A stretch of 64,000 nucleotides of DNA from Pezizomycotina sp. ARF18. Taxonomy: Eukaryota; Ascomycota. Position 1 is the first letter of the stretch. Each line of letters opens with the position of its first letter. Positions 32,627-44,497 of this stretch are shown one piece after another. The DNA lies in assembly GCA_002224055.1 (NCBI GenBank), contig AZLU01000007.1, positions 403,523-467,522 on the forward strand. Direction: 5' to 3'. The position numbers and the translations under genes were made by a program. The notes under the pieces are model-generated. The model did no database searches, was not told the origin of the DNA, and saw only the letters and a list, made by a program, of their open reading frames with translations.

Positions 32627-35600
32627 CGCGACGGTTGGGCAGAGCGCGACAAAACGGTAAACAAACAGTGAAACAGCGATAAAATATGGTTCCTTCGATG
32701 TCGCGACGGGGCCTGTTTATATAGCTGCGAGATAAGGGGGGGGGGGGGGTTCGATGGACGATGGACGATGAACTATCGATGAGAGAGAAAATGCACGATG
32801 AGTTGTGAGGGTTTTTTGTTGAGTTGGTTAAGTAGACGAAGGGGGAGAGGAGAGAACAGAAAAGGGAAAGGGCGGGAAGGTTCCGTCTACAGCAAGGGGG
32901 TGGGGCTGAAGAACGACTGCTAAAAGGTGGAAAAGTCAAAAAAGGGTTTAGGCAGAGTAAATTTAGCCTAATAAAATTAATTTATTGGTCCGAAATTACT
33001 TAAGTAAAATAAAATAAAAATAAAAATAAAAAAAATATCGAACGACACGTGAGCCGCGTGTCACTTGCCCATTAAAGAAGGCTTGGCGCTGAGGGAAGGG
33101 ACCGCGATCACGACCGTTCTTTACGGAGGATCACGACAGAATTTTGAAGGTAGCGTAACTGGGGTATCTAGCTGTCAAAGCTTCCCTTTTTTTTTCTTTT
33201 TTTTTTCGGCCTTATTTATGTATACGGTAAATATATGCGCCTTTATTAGAGGTTGTACTGCTCGCATATTCGGGTGCTGGCCTTTCCTTTTTAATTGCTC
33301 AATTCCTGGTAGATAAAGATGCAAGGCTAAAAAGGTGGCCGGCCCGGAGGGACTAGGGACTTGCATGTTGCAGCCCAGAAAACGACGTGGCAAGCCCCCG
33401 AACTGACGCGACATGAACCCCCCCCCCCCTATGAATTGCCCTATCAAAATGCAACGATCGGATGAAAAGAGAAAAATGGGAAGAGTGCAAAAGGGGTGAA
33501 AATATTGCAGAAATTTTCAGAATTAAGATATACTATTAGCTACTGGAAAAGAGGGTCCGAGTGAGGGGTAATACGCATGTCGCTTGGAGCGGCAGAGTCT
33601 TATATTTGCCTCCGGCGACCTTTAAGGCTTGCATATGTATAACACATGTAGACGTGTAAGTCATTGAGAAAATTCTTATAAAATAACACTGAGCTTTAGG
33701 TTTTGTAAGGGGTTTCTCGGGGATTGACCGAGAGGAGTAGAATATAACTATCCATTGGCACCATTCGATACGCAGTGTCACTATTGGCTTCTTTATAACA
33801 TTTATATATAAATGTTTAGTCGCACGTACTAAAACTACCGTAGGCTAGTAGAACTCAGTGAGCTCCTGTAAAATCTGACAATATTGACCTTACATGGGGA
33901 TATCAGCGATAAACAACGAAGATCCGAGAAGGTCGAGTAGGGACGAAGCAAAAAGTGCGTATTGTATTGCACTACTTGCGTTTCTCGAAAGAGAAAGAAT
34001 AATTTAAACGATCTTAAATCCTTCTCAGCTTTTCCAGCTGGGTGGTTTTCGCAAATTTTAATGGTATTTAGATTTACACCTGCACCTGGACTGAATTGAA
34101 GCGAGGATATGCGCTCAATCGGAGTATCGCTCTGTGCCTACTCTCAATAGCAACGCGAAATATTGTAAAGTACTTAAGCGATAATATTCTCGGTATATTC
34201 CATCGAGTGGAAGTTTCAATTGAACAAATAACGAATTGACAGCTAGGTGGCTGAATAATATAAAATGAATATGGTCTGATAGTAGCCCCCATATGGAGTT
34301 TAAAGCTTCCTGCAGATTCAGATACGCAGACGAAGGATGGAATACGACTCGCACAAAACCAAGTAATTTTGACTAAAAGTTCATTAGCCAGTAGTTTTGG
34401 AGTGAGTTCATACGCTACGCGGAAAAAAAAAAAAGTGGTAGGAGCGTCAAACGAGACTGGAGTTCATATTTTCCACGGTTCCGTCTTTTTTTTTTTTTTT
34501 TTTTTTTTGGATTAAATTACAAAGTCAAGTCAGGGAAGAAAAAAAGAAAAAGTTAACCAAACTCATTTACAAAAAAAAATAGCAAACGTTCATAAGACCT
34601 ACAAGTAAAGAAAGAGCGCCCGTCGTTCAATAACACTCTGGTTACCAAGTAATTATCTCAAAGAGAAAAAAAATGGTCTATAATTAATAAAAATTTACCC
34701 TCATCCTGAATCTCACTCATGATAGCATTCTGGCCGTTTACTTCTTTCTCGCAATATTACATATGATACAAACCTTTATAAATTCATAGGATGTCAAGGA
34801 GAGGGATGAACGAGGACGTTTAGCAACGAAGTATAACGCGTAGGCGACTAACCCCGGAGGATGGATCCCAGACATAAATCTTGAACGCTTCTTAGGAACA
34901 AGTCTAATCCAATGGCTTGCGATAATTGATGGCGATTAACCGTAACTTGCAGTGTTGCGAGCTAGAACCATAAGTAGTAAAACTCGAAAATATTCTCCCG
35001 CAGATAAATAAATTGTTTGCAGTCGCGGTATAAAGCAACATCGGCATCGTTTGTCTTCTGTGATAATACCCTAGAAATAGCCAAAGCGGAAAATTCGCAC
35101 TGAAAATGCACTTCAGTCATGGTATTACTGTAGAAAGCCTACCGACGACTAAAGAGGGGGGGGAGGGGGTAAGGTTTCCCAACTTGAACCCTGGCAGGGT
35201 TGCGAAATATAGCTCACATTATCAACGTCTACTCAATTGCGTTGGGTCTGAATTCGCAAATCGCCTGGTTTCGATTCTGAACCATCACAAGGGCGAAATT
35301 TAAAGACTATTGTCGTTTGCGTCGTGTGTAACGCGCATAACCCAGGTATATCGAGTGCTACGCTAGCTACCTCTACCGTTCACTAAGAAGGGAGGAGTAT
35401 TAAAGATAACCTGAATCGCTTCGTCGCTTCCAGCAGGCATGATACTGAACTTTCTAGAAACATATCGACACCTCTGCAAGGCCCATATGGCTAGGGCGGG
35501 ATCTCGCACTGCGGTAAAACCCGTCCGCATATATGGTAGTGGGTTTAAACTATTTACAGAGGATGATTCCAGGCTTGATAGTTGCAGCAAGTAGAATGTA

Positions 35601-38600
35601 TTCGATTCTTGACGTCCAGGCTGTAAGAATGACTTACTAGCTAACGGGTATTCCTTGATGAGACGTAAGCAAACAAAATCTTGCCATTCGTCAGATACGT
35701 TATCCATTCATCGGATATCCACGTGCTAATTCTCGTGAGATCTAAGAGCTCGATATGTTGCTGGAAAAGGGAAAGGCTGACCACATAGCGGCGGTGGATG
35801 ACTAACTTTTACACTACGGTCTCCAAGATCTCAACCTGAATTTTCTAGGTACGTTACTGCGTTGCTTAAACTAATGATAACGTTGCGTTAACTAATAGAC
35901 AGTAGCGAAGACTATTTATATCGGTATCGGAGTTTATACATCAACTCTTACGATAAATGACTCATGCTTTCGGGTGCCAAATTCAACGATTGGGTGCCGG
36001 GCATGGGATATCGATGGCTGAACCTTTGTTTAAATCTTATATCCGATGAGACAGCGTTGGCAATAGATAACCTTATTCCTCCTAGGAGTTCCTGTTGGTT
36101 AGATACTGGACATCTTCTGTCAGTGGAGAGAAAGCGTATCATCAAGTCCAACCCCGGTCATAATGTAGAACAGCATGAATAGAAGCTTAAAGGCGATATT
36201 CATATTTGAGTCGAGATCTCAATATCGTAATCCGGAGCTCGCGTCCCCCACTTCTAATCAGACAAGATGAGTTACGGGATTGAAGAAACATGGGATCGCT
36301 ATAGAGTTCTCGGGAGGTGATCGAAAGAAGCGATACCGTCGCGGGTGCATAAATCGCAGATTGGCTCTATACCATCGAAAGAAACCCGTTCCCAACCATA
36401 TCTCTGGTGTACGAGGAGGTTCGGCTGGGAGATTCCACAGAAAATTCATACTGAGCCAGCACAAGTGGCGAAGGTGCCTGTCTACCACGTATAGAATCTA
36501 CGCGTTCTTCGAAACCTTATAAATTTAACTGCTTTACCTGTGATATTTCCACCTTCGAAGCGAGCTATTATTTCGTGGCGGAGAAAGCCCATGGTATCAC
36601 CCTGTAGGAATATCCGTACCTGAAAGTCCCGCTGAGATAGCAAAGGTTTGGTTGCAGCGTGAGGATCCGCGTATCAAATATTACCTAGAAAATTAGGAGA
36701 AACTTTCACGGACCTCTCATAAAGGACACATGTGCAGATATCACAAGGTTATAACTACATGAACGGCCAAACCCTTCCCTGCAAAATCAGATCTGCCTCC
36801 ATACAATCACTAGCTATTAAGGTCAACTATAAGCGTGACAGCGCCTCTCCCATACTCACTAAAGGGGTGAAGCGGGTTTTGATAAGAAATAAAGACCAGT
36901 TTGCTTACTCGCAATATTACCCGATCCATATTACACAGTCATCCCCAAGAGGATTCTGAGCTCCAAACAGGCAGCCTATTCGGACTCACGGCGAGGGCAG
37001 CGATAATCCTCCACTAGCTTGTCTCAGCGATAATACTGCCCTAAATCACACGCCAAATATGAACTCCCAAGTCCTCCTCCACCGATATTCCTAGTTGATT
37101 GTAATCAATGGAAATGCTGCTCTGAATCTCTAAATTTTCCTCAAAGACCATAATCTAAATTTAAAGAAGGTTTATAAGCTGAGAACTGCTGGGGCCATAT
37201 TGCATTGTAGAACAAACATCGAGCTTGATATTTCTCAGCTTACCATGTCGGCAAACTTTTTTTACATACAAGCTAAGTAATGAGAGCCTGTATTCAGTTG
37301 GCTGATTAGAATTTGCAGCGTTGCAGCGTCGACCTACCCCGATAATGAAGGACAGAATTGGGTCTAGGTCCCGTCATTGTATAATGACAAGTACAGGTAC
37401 TACTTGAAGCAAATACTGGCGATATTTCAAAATAGCGGAAACACTATGGGGGGGGGGGGGGCTACGGATATTTCGGTTTCTCCACACAAAAGCTCTTAAA
37501 CCTTTATGGCCTGGTAATCAATGATCCGTAGAAATTGTCCACAGCACCGCGTTAGATACATTCCCACGGCGTGCGCGTAACGGAAGGCTAATGCCCTGAA
37601 ATCTTTTCTAGTTCATATAATAAACGAACTCAAATGGTCATACTCCATCGCTATAACCAACTAGTATGTGTCTCGCTATTTAGACGTGAGCTCCAGGGAA
37701 CAGCTACTGTATCTCTGACTAGGTCTCCTTACATATTCGATTTCGATACAAAGGTTAAGCAGCGCTGGGGAGTATTGCCGGGTCAAGGTATATTCTGACG
37801 GTTCTCTCTAAATTTGCCCTAACAAAGCCGAGAGTTACATTTTATCCACGTAAATGCTGCCGTAATCGATTTCTGCGGGCTCGATAGTCCGTAGGCGCAC
37901 CGGGATATATCCTGTCAAACAAATCATGATATATTTCACTAAATACTCAGCTACTCGCATACTTGACGACGACGACGACGGAAGGAGTTTCTATACAATA
38001 TTTATTGAAAAGTCCGCGTTAGTGAACAATCTCGGTACCTCAGACGCCGCTACAGGTTCCACTTGCACAACCCCCTGTATTTTTTAAAGTAACTCGGACC
38101 CGCGATCGGTCTTCCCTTTCATATTAGACCTCGGCTTGACCATACAACTTACAACCGAGAAACATATGGACCCACTGATATGGAAGAAAAAGATTGTGAA
38201 GCCATATTTTTGAAATATCAAACATCTACAATGAGATTCATAGCGAAGATGATGGCGGATTCATAATATGCAGACCACGGCGTCATTGGAACTTGAAAGT
38301 CTGATCGTGGCGGTACACAGCAACGTATACCTCTAGCTGTAATCGAAACGTGGACCACATGCATAACATGGGCTGGCCGTACGGGGGTTCTCCGTTCATT
38401 ATGCTGACTCGTCGCAAACAAATTTCAGGATTGTGCCCTTTTATATCGAAGAAAGCTTCATATTACCTGAAAAAGATCATACGGGAATTCATGTGCGACT
38501 ACTGACCTATAGCGCTTCAAAGTTTGTCGAATACTGTGTATAAAAGTGAGGCTTCTATACGGGCGGTCCGCATTTTGAGGATACCAAAATCCCTTCGCGA

Positions 38601-39024
38601 GTGGGAAAATATATTTTCTATGCATGCCATGAATTCTTTTAAAGAATTGAAATATCGGATTCACATTCAAGGGGTTTCAGTTGAGTGATTTTGTTCGTAG
38701 GTGCAAATCATGCAATATTTGATTGTTTTAAGTTTGAGTATAATGTACTTTCTTATTTACCTTTTTTCATCTATGTACCTCAGTATTTTAGTGAATGACC
38801 CCCTAAGGGCTCTACAATCGAATGAAATGTTTAATTCTAGCGCTGATTTCGGAATAGTCAGTCCTTCAACACTTATTAGCTTGGCTTCGAGAAGTCATTA
38901 AAATTCCCTTCTTTCTCTCCCCAACCGCTTGGATTGTCGTCTTTATTTTCAAAGTGCGTCGATTGGTCATGTATTCTTTGCTGTTCGCCAGGCACGGCGC
39001 TCTTTTCCTTGTTGTTTTCAACGT
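32627..39024. other. Gene-free stretch of about 6.4 kb
   Basis: No gene seen. Structure present: a G14 run near 32737; an AAAAT/AAAAAT repeat at about 33005-33033 followed by a perfect 6-bp hairpin (GACACG/CGTGTC, 33044-33062); a C11 run near 33420; a T24 tract at about 34485-34508; the second hairpin-element copy at 34391-34459; a G13 run near 37449; and a GAC repeat at about 37966-37980. A 66-codon hydrophobic frame at 38701-38901 is probably chance. Confidence 0.55.
34391..34459. repeat. Small hairpin element, decayed copy 2
   Basis: The right arm at 34436-34459 (gtggtaggagcgtcaaac then gagact) matches the right arm of the copy at 3673-3696 with about three differences. The block cgctacgcgg before an A tract matches cgctacgcag there. 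The left arm is much more decayed. The two sites are about 30.8 kb apart. Confidence 0.5.
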
Positions 39025-40381
39025 TCAACACAGAGGCAATGGAACAAGCACAGCAGTTTCAACTGTGAGAAACGTTGCTTCTTCGAAAGTCCTTATGGTC
39101 TCCTTGCGCTTTTCACCCCCCATCTCTAGTGCTCGTTCCATTGCTTGAGTAATACCGTATTGCCCACTATTCTCGTTCTTTCCCTCCGGCTTCCAGACTC
39201 GTTTCATAAACTTCTTTATCTTATCATGTCTTTCATTTTATTTTTCACTTCGCCCTCCTTAACTCTCGATTTCGTTCCCCTCATCACTTGCTCGAGGTTT
39301 TTTCACATCTCTCTGAATTTGTTCAGCGGTCGGGGCATCGTCGTCATCCTCGAATAGGTCATCAAGGAGGTCTTGACGAGCATATTCCAAGGCGTACGGA
39401 GGTCATCGCTCGTGTATTGAGAGCGGGGAAGTTCCGGGATCCCCCAACTCCCTTATTGAAATTTCCGAGGAAGCTAGCCTCGATAGCCTTCAAGAATGCG
39501 ACCCGTACGTGATGTATGTTACCAGCCCGTATGGCGGCGCAGGCGGGGGTCTTGCCATTTGGGTCTGGAATCTTGTCACACAGCGTGTATACTTCGGTCC
39601 ATGTTTTCTTCCACTTTTTCTCTTCTTCCTTGATATCTTTCCTTAGCTTCTTCCAGAACGTCATCCACCACGCGTTGCTGGGGTTCCTCCGCACCAGCTC
39701 GCGGATGTACGAATCGAAAAGAGCCGGGGCAACTTAAAGTGGTACGGTTGCCAAGCATCGAACCATCTATGGAACACATTCTGCACTATCCGCCTAACCC
39801 TCTGCAAATACTCTCAAGCTCTTTATATTCCGGATAGACCTCCAGTAAACCCCGGAGCCCGTTCTCGCGTGTACCAGCCACGTCCATTCGTCGTCGGTAG
39901 GCGCGAACTGTTTGTTTTTATACGCCATATTATCGCCTTCATACGGTTTGGTAAACCACTGACGTATCTGCGCGAGCTGTTTTTGCCATTTTTCTAATGT
40001 CTCGATTGAATCGATGACCGTTTTGACCGCCTGGTCTACCTCCCACGCTGCCTTGCGAGATACTCAACATCATGTAGAAACTCTTCTTTTTCGAACTTGC
40101 GGACGGCGTCGCGATTCAAATCGCGCACGGCGTTCTGATAGTCCACATCTGTGGCGCGTCGGGGAATGGGACGTATTTGCTTATTATACGGGCTCGCTTT
40201 ACTAGTTCGTACTGTCGAGCACTTTTCCCCAGAGTTTGGGCTCCAGAATCGCGTCCTCCTGTTCCCAGGTGTTTCTGAACGACTTTATTTCATCCCGGAC
40301 GTGTTCTTCGTATGACTTGCACTGCGACAGGCCCGGTATGAACGCGGCGATGGCGCAAAGGATGGCGCTAAAATTGCGCAT
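39025..40381 (-). CDS. Secreted charged protein of unknown function
   Basis: The ATG at 40379-40381 opens with a textbook signal peptide, MRNFSAILCAIAAFIPGLSQ, with likely cleavage before or at CKSYEEH. The mature part, read across several frames, is Trp- and charge-rich: VRDEIKSFRNTWEQEDAILE, RRATDVDYQNAVRDLNRDAV, AAWEVDQAVKTVIDSIETLE, QIRQWFTKPYEGDNMAYKNK, PTDDEWTWLVHARTGSGVYW, FHRWFDAWQPYHFKLPRLF, NPSNAWWMTFWKKLRKDIKE, KTPACAAIRAGNIHHVRVAF and QDLLDDLFEDDDDAPTAEQI. A stop lies at 39259-39261. A further in-phase-like basic segment (FMKRVWKPEGKNENSGQYGI) runs to 39025 and may be the true tail. The estimated length is 380-450 residues. No family recognised. A secreted, gene-desert-flanked orphan could be an effector-type protein; that is inference from location and signal peptide only. 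Confidence 0.6.
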
Positions 40382-41437
40382 GTCAAATTTTTGTCTGGCT
40401 ATATCGAATCTGTGATCTCAAATTTGACCAAAAATGCACATTAATGTGGAGGTGTCATTCATCTTATATTAAGCACTCCCGGGGCCTCGCCTACGCCAAA
40501 CATTAAATTAACTTTACAAACGGTGTTGCTTCTCTCTATTTAAACACGATCGTAAGATATACGACGATCTTGTCTTAGAATAAGGATCTCGGCATTCGTC
40601 CATCAGTGAGATAGATGTCTTGTGCTAAACGTAAAAATACTCTCTTATATTGCTAACCGACGTTTCTACTCAATATTAATGGTCCACAAGACAACCCATA
40701 ATGATATTGGTTTTTAATAGCTCTATCCTCTTAGGCATACTCCCGCGATTGGATGACGTCCTTTCTAGCTGTGCCTTGGGCGTATCGACGAGATAACAAC
40801 TTCGATCCGAATTATTTACCTCAATTCTGCTCTCGCGGGCATGCCCCAAGCGATTGCTGTCTTAGGATAAAGTTTTGCGATGTCTTAACCGGAATTCTTC
40901 CGCTGAAGGACTGACTCCGAAATTTGCGGGAAAACGCTAATATAGTACCAGCGTGGTATAACCAACATCGGCCGCCGCTGGGCTTTCAGTGAACCTATTC
41001 CGATTAACGAGCGCGCCATATTGCAGGATGCTACTCTTGATATTTTAGAATGCGCTCGTTCATGTGATAACTTTTCATAATTGTTAAAGATTTCAACTGT
41101 AGCATAGTTTTGATTGTCGTGAGTGTAGAAACTAGGTTCAAGACAAGGATAATCAACCAAGAGAGTTTATGAGTTCTATATTATCAGCGTTTTTCATCAA
41201 GACACAGAATTTGCCTTTGGTGCAACTTTATTATCTCGCGTAGAAAATGGAACGAAGAAAATAGAAAGAAGAAAATGGAACGAAAAGAACATGTGGCTCT
41301 CTATTGACAGACCTCCACGGCTGGTCAATATTGTTTCAAGCAAGACCATCCCGAGTTGGATCTCGAGGTGATTACAGAGCCCTGTTAAGCCATTCAAGAA
41401 TGGAAAAGCAATATAGCTCCAATAAAATAGAATCGAG
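40382..41437. other. Intergenic region between divergent genes
   Basis: Lies between the divergently transcribed secreted-protein gene (-) and the gene at 41438 (+), so it should contain both promoters. AT-rich, no coding signal, and no clear TATA or operator recognised. Confidence 0.5.
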
Positions 41438-41944
41438 ATGAGTTCACCGACTTCAACATCTCTTCTTCCATCACAATCTTCGTCACCTCCTCTGATATCA
41501 ACATCTCCGCCTTCCTCTCCTCCAGTCTTCCTCGCCCCCTTCTTCGCCTCCTCCGCAACACTCATCGCCTATCTCTTCTTCTCTAACATCTTTCTCTCTG
41601 ACGCCGAATCTTACCCCTCGCTTTTTCGCCGATTTCACCTCCTTCCCTCTATCTCATCCAGCAACCCAGTGGTGGCACTCGCACGTACCAGAACTACGTA
41701 AATTTGCCGAGAAAATCTTAAATTTAACGAATGGTGTTATATCGGTGTTCTGCAAGACGTCACAAGAGGAACTGCGACGCTAGTGGTGGGTACCTCCCTG
41801 GACTATGGAGCGCGCGAAGAGAGGCGGATAGAAGAAGATTTGAGAGATGTTTTCGCCGAGGACACTAAGGGCGTATTAGACGACTTTTGCTGTTTCTACG
41901 CGCCAATGCCTAAGCTGAAAGGTCAGAATGATCGAAAAGGATAA
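41438..41944 (+). CDS. Unrecognised protein with one membrane segment
   Basis: The ATG at 41438 opens a Ser/Pro-rich head (MSSPTSTSLLPSQSSSPPLI), a hydrophobic segment (FLAPFFASSATLIAYLFFSN), and then, after a frame change near 41620, HPATQWWHSHVPELRKFAEK and LNLTNGV. After another change near 41735 it gives VLQDVTRGTATLVVGTSLDY, EERRIEEDLRDVFAEDTKGV and LDDFCCFYAPMPKLKGQNDR before TAA at 41942-41944. About 168 residues. The last two thirds look like a folded soluble domain. Codon texture matches the gene islands. No family recognised. Confidence 0.5.
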
Positions 41945-44497
41945 ATGGGTATTCTGCGATTAAGGATACTTCGAGGCAAGATGCTTAGCAAATGCGCGTC
42001 TGTTGCTGGGCGTATATTCTAGGATGGGCTGGCTGTCTTGGGGATTCGAGGTCCCTTTTGGACTCAAGCTCTTTCATTCCTTGGATATCCGTGGCCGGCT
42101 AATTAAAGCTCCGCCCAGAAATCGAGCGAGCACAAAAGCTTTACCCTTGCTTCTTATCCCACCCCTCTTACGGCTTAACTAGCCAAGGTCGTCAAGTTTT
42201 GGCTCGCCTTCAGCTCGCCTTCAGCTTGCCCCAGCTCAGTTGGGATATGAGATTTGTAATAAGTTCCTTATCAGCCCTTCTCAACCTTTAGAGCATTCGG
42301 CCTTGTATTAACAACAGCGAAATAATTATGTATATATTAGCTAGACTTATCATATGTACATTCTCTATAAATTTGCAATTTGTGGCCGACCGTTCCGTAA
42401 CAGAATTCTCGTCTAGTAGTCATTTCTCTCAGCGCTCCGACGTAGGTAAACCTTCACTGATAATTGCGGTCAATCTATATACCGCGATGCTCAAGAAAAT
42501 AGCAAGATGGAGGTCATCTCCCATTTTTATAGGATTTTATCTTGCCTTTTGAGAGCGACAATACGACGACACTTTGGTGAGCGGGGTGTATTTAGCTGAT
42601 TCAGAACGATTGTCGGGTTTCAGGTACGTAAGTGGAAGCGCATAAACTAGGAACGCCCTCTGGTATGCTGAGAGACGGCACACCGCGAAAATTTGCATGC
42701 GTCAACCTGTAAGTTAAACAACTGCAGGTACTCCACTCCCACCAGAAAACAGAGGGAGAGTGAAAAAAAAAAAAAAAAAAAAAAGAACGCAGACTCTTCT
42801 GATGAGTTCCGCGGACAAGTCCGACTAGTGTTTTCAAATAGGGTATATTGCTATAATTCGCAGAGAATAAGTTTTAAGCCAGAATACACGCAGTTTACTC
42901 ATTAGTTCGGCGATTAGCTACGAAGATATCTACACTTGAACCACTACTAGGAACCGTTGTATAAAAAAAAAAAAAAAAAAAAAAAAGCCTCATATTCAAA
43001 TGGAGTTAAAGCTTAGAACGTAATATGGAAACAGGAGTCAAACCTTCCCTCTTTCTGAATCATAATAGGTTTGTGCACCTCACGTCGACTTGTTAAATAT
43101 GAGTTGATTGCGTATACTCTGTAAAAGGGCTAAAAAAAACTTTTTTGTACTCATAGCACTCGGGTACCCTGACCTTTCGCCGAGCTTTGTTTCTCTTATT
43201 CTTTGAGTTCTATCTCGCAACGTTAAGACGGTTCTTATGAAAGCTGTAGACTTTACTACCCCTTTCCCGTCAACCGCGAATTATAAGTAGCTCCACAGAT
43301 TTGAATACTGAACTCTGCAGGTAAGTAGTTGGCACGATATTGACGCTTTCCAAGTTCCAAAACCATATTAAAAGAAATCTTTGAAGAAAGATGGTTTAAA
43401 AGTTGGGGTAAGCTGCGCAGATCTTTACTTACCTTGAAAACTCGTCGGTAGTTAGTATTTTATCCTGCAGGGGGTTTATTATCAATAGCCTAGATTCGTG
43501 CGAAACAAGGAAACAAAACTTGAGATTTTTTTTTCATTGATCAGTCGAAATCTGCCTAATTTACCAGAACGGTTGATGTTGCGAGAAATCCAGAGGAACC
43601 AAGACGAGGGGGTGCAAGAGAAATAGAAGAAGTTTCCGAGTCCTGGATTTTCAACGACTCTCGTTTGGAACTGATAGATAGTTCGATTCCTTTTGCCCTG
43701 AGCTTCCGGCCATAGTTTAGAGACACACACACGTGCCGTCGTCGATCACCTCCGCAATCGATGTTCAGATTGTTTATCTCAAGTAATTTTTTATATCAAG
43801 AAATGTGGGGTTTTTTATATCTCCTGTATCTTTAGTAGTTACCCGCTGCAAGTCTTTCTTACAACGTGGCTGGACGACCGTGCTCCAGGGATTTGCAGCG
43901 CGATGCCGGTTGTGGTGAATATATGAGAATAGTGGGGTCCCTGAAACTGATGTGACGATGGTGGCGCTGAGAAATTTTCTTGGGTTTTCCTCAGTTGACG
44001 GAAATGGCGATATCGTTTATCGTTTATTGTGTGCTTATTGCTTTTGGATTTCGGCTCGAAGGAGTTTGAACCCCACCACCGTCCACTTTGACTATATTAT
44101 TGTGTAAAGTTTTACAACATGGGACCTCTGGAGTTTTGGAATAGCTGCAGGTGTCTCTTGTCGAAGGATTTATGTAAGCTACTGGTATCATGACAGCCCT
44201 GGTTTCTTGGGTTCTAGCGCAATGGCGCTATCGAGTAGATGATAATTCGATTGAGGACTTCATGAATACCAAGAGATTAACAGTGTATATATTCGACTCC
44301 TGGTCCCTCCATTAGATTATTAAATTAGTCGTGAAATTAGGACCCACCGAGTCAAACTTTTATACTAATACCCAGCTCGCTGGTAGAAGCAGAAAGCGTT
44401 CATTAGATTTATTTTTATTTTTATTTTTATTTTATTTTTTTAATCAGAGAGAACTTCATTCACACCTTTCATAGGCCATTAGCCTCTATCTTCCACG
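41945..44497. other. Intergenic region with simple repeats
   Basis: No gene seen. Contains the 11-base minisatellite at 42202-42240, A tracts at about 42763-42784 and 42963-42986, a short AC repeat near 43725, and an ATTTTT repeat at about 44409-44440 just upstream of the rhodopsin-type gene, where it may be part of the promoter. Confidence 0.55.
42202..42240. repeat. 11-bp minisatellite
   Basis: The unit gctcgccttca occurs twice exactly, then a diverged third copy (gcttgccccag). A different 11-base tandem is present at 21640-21661. Confidence 0.75.
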
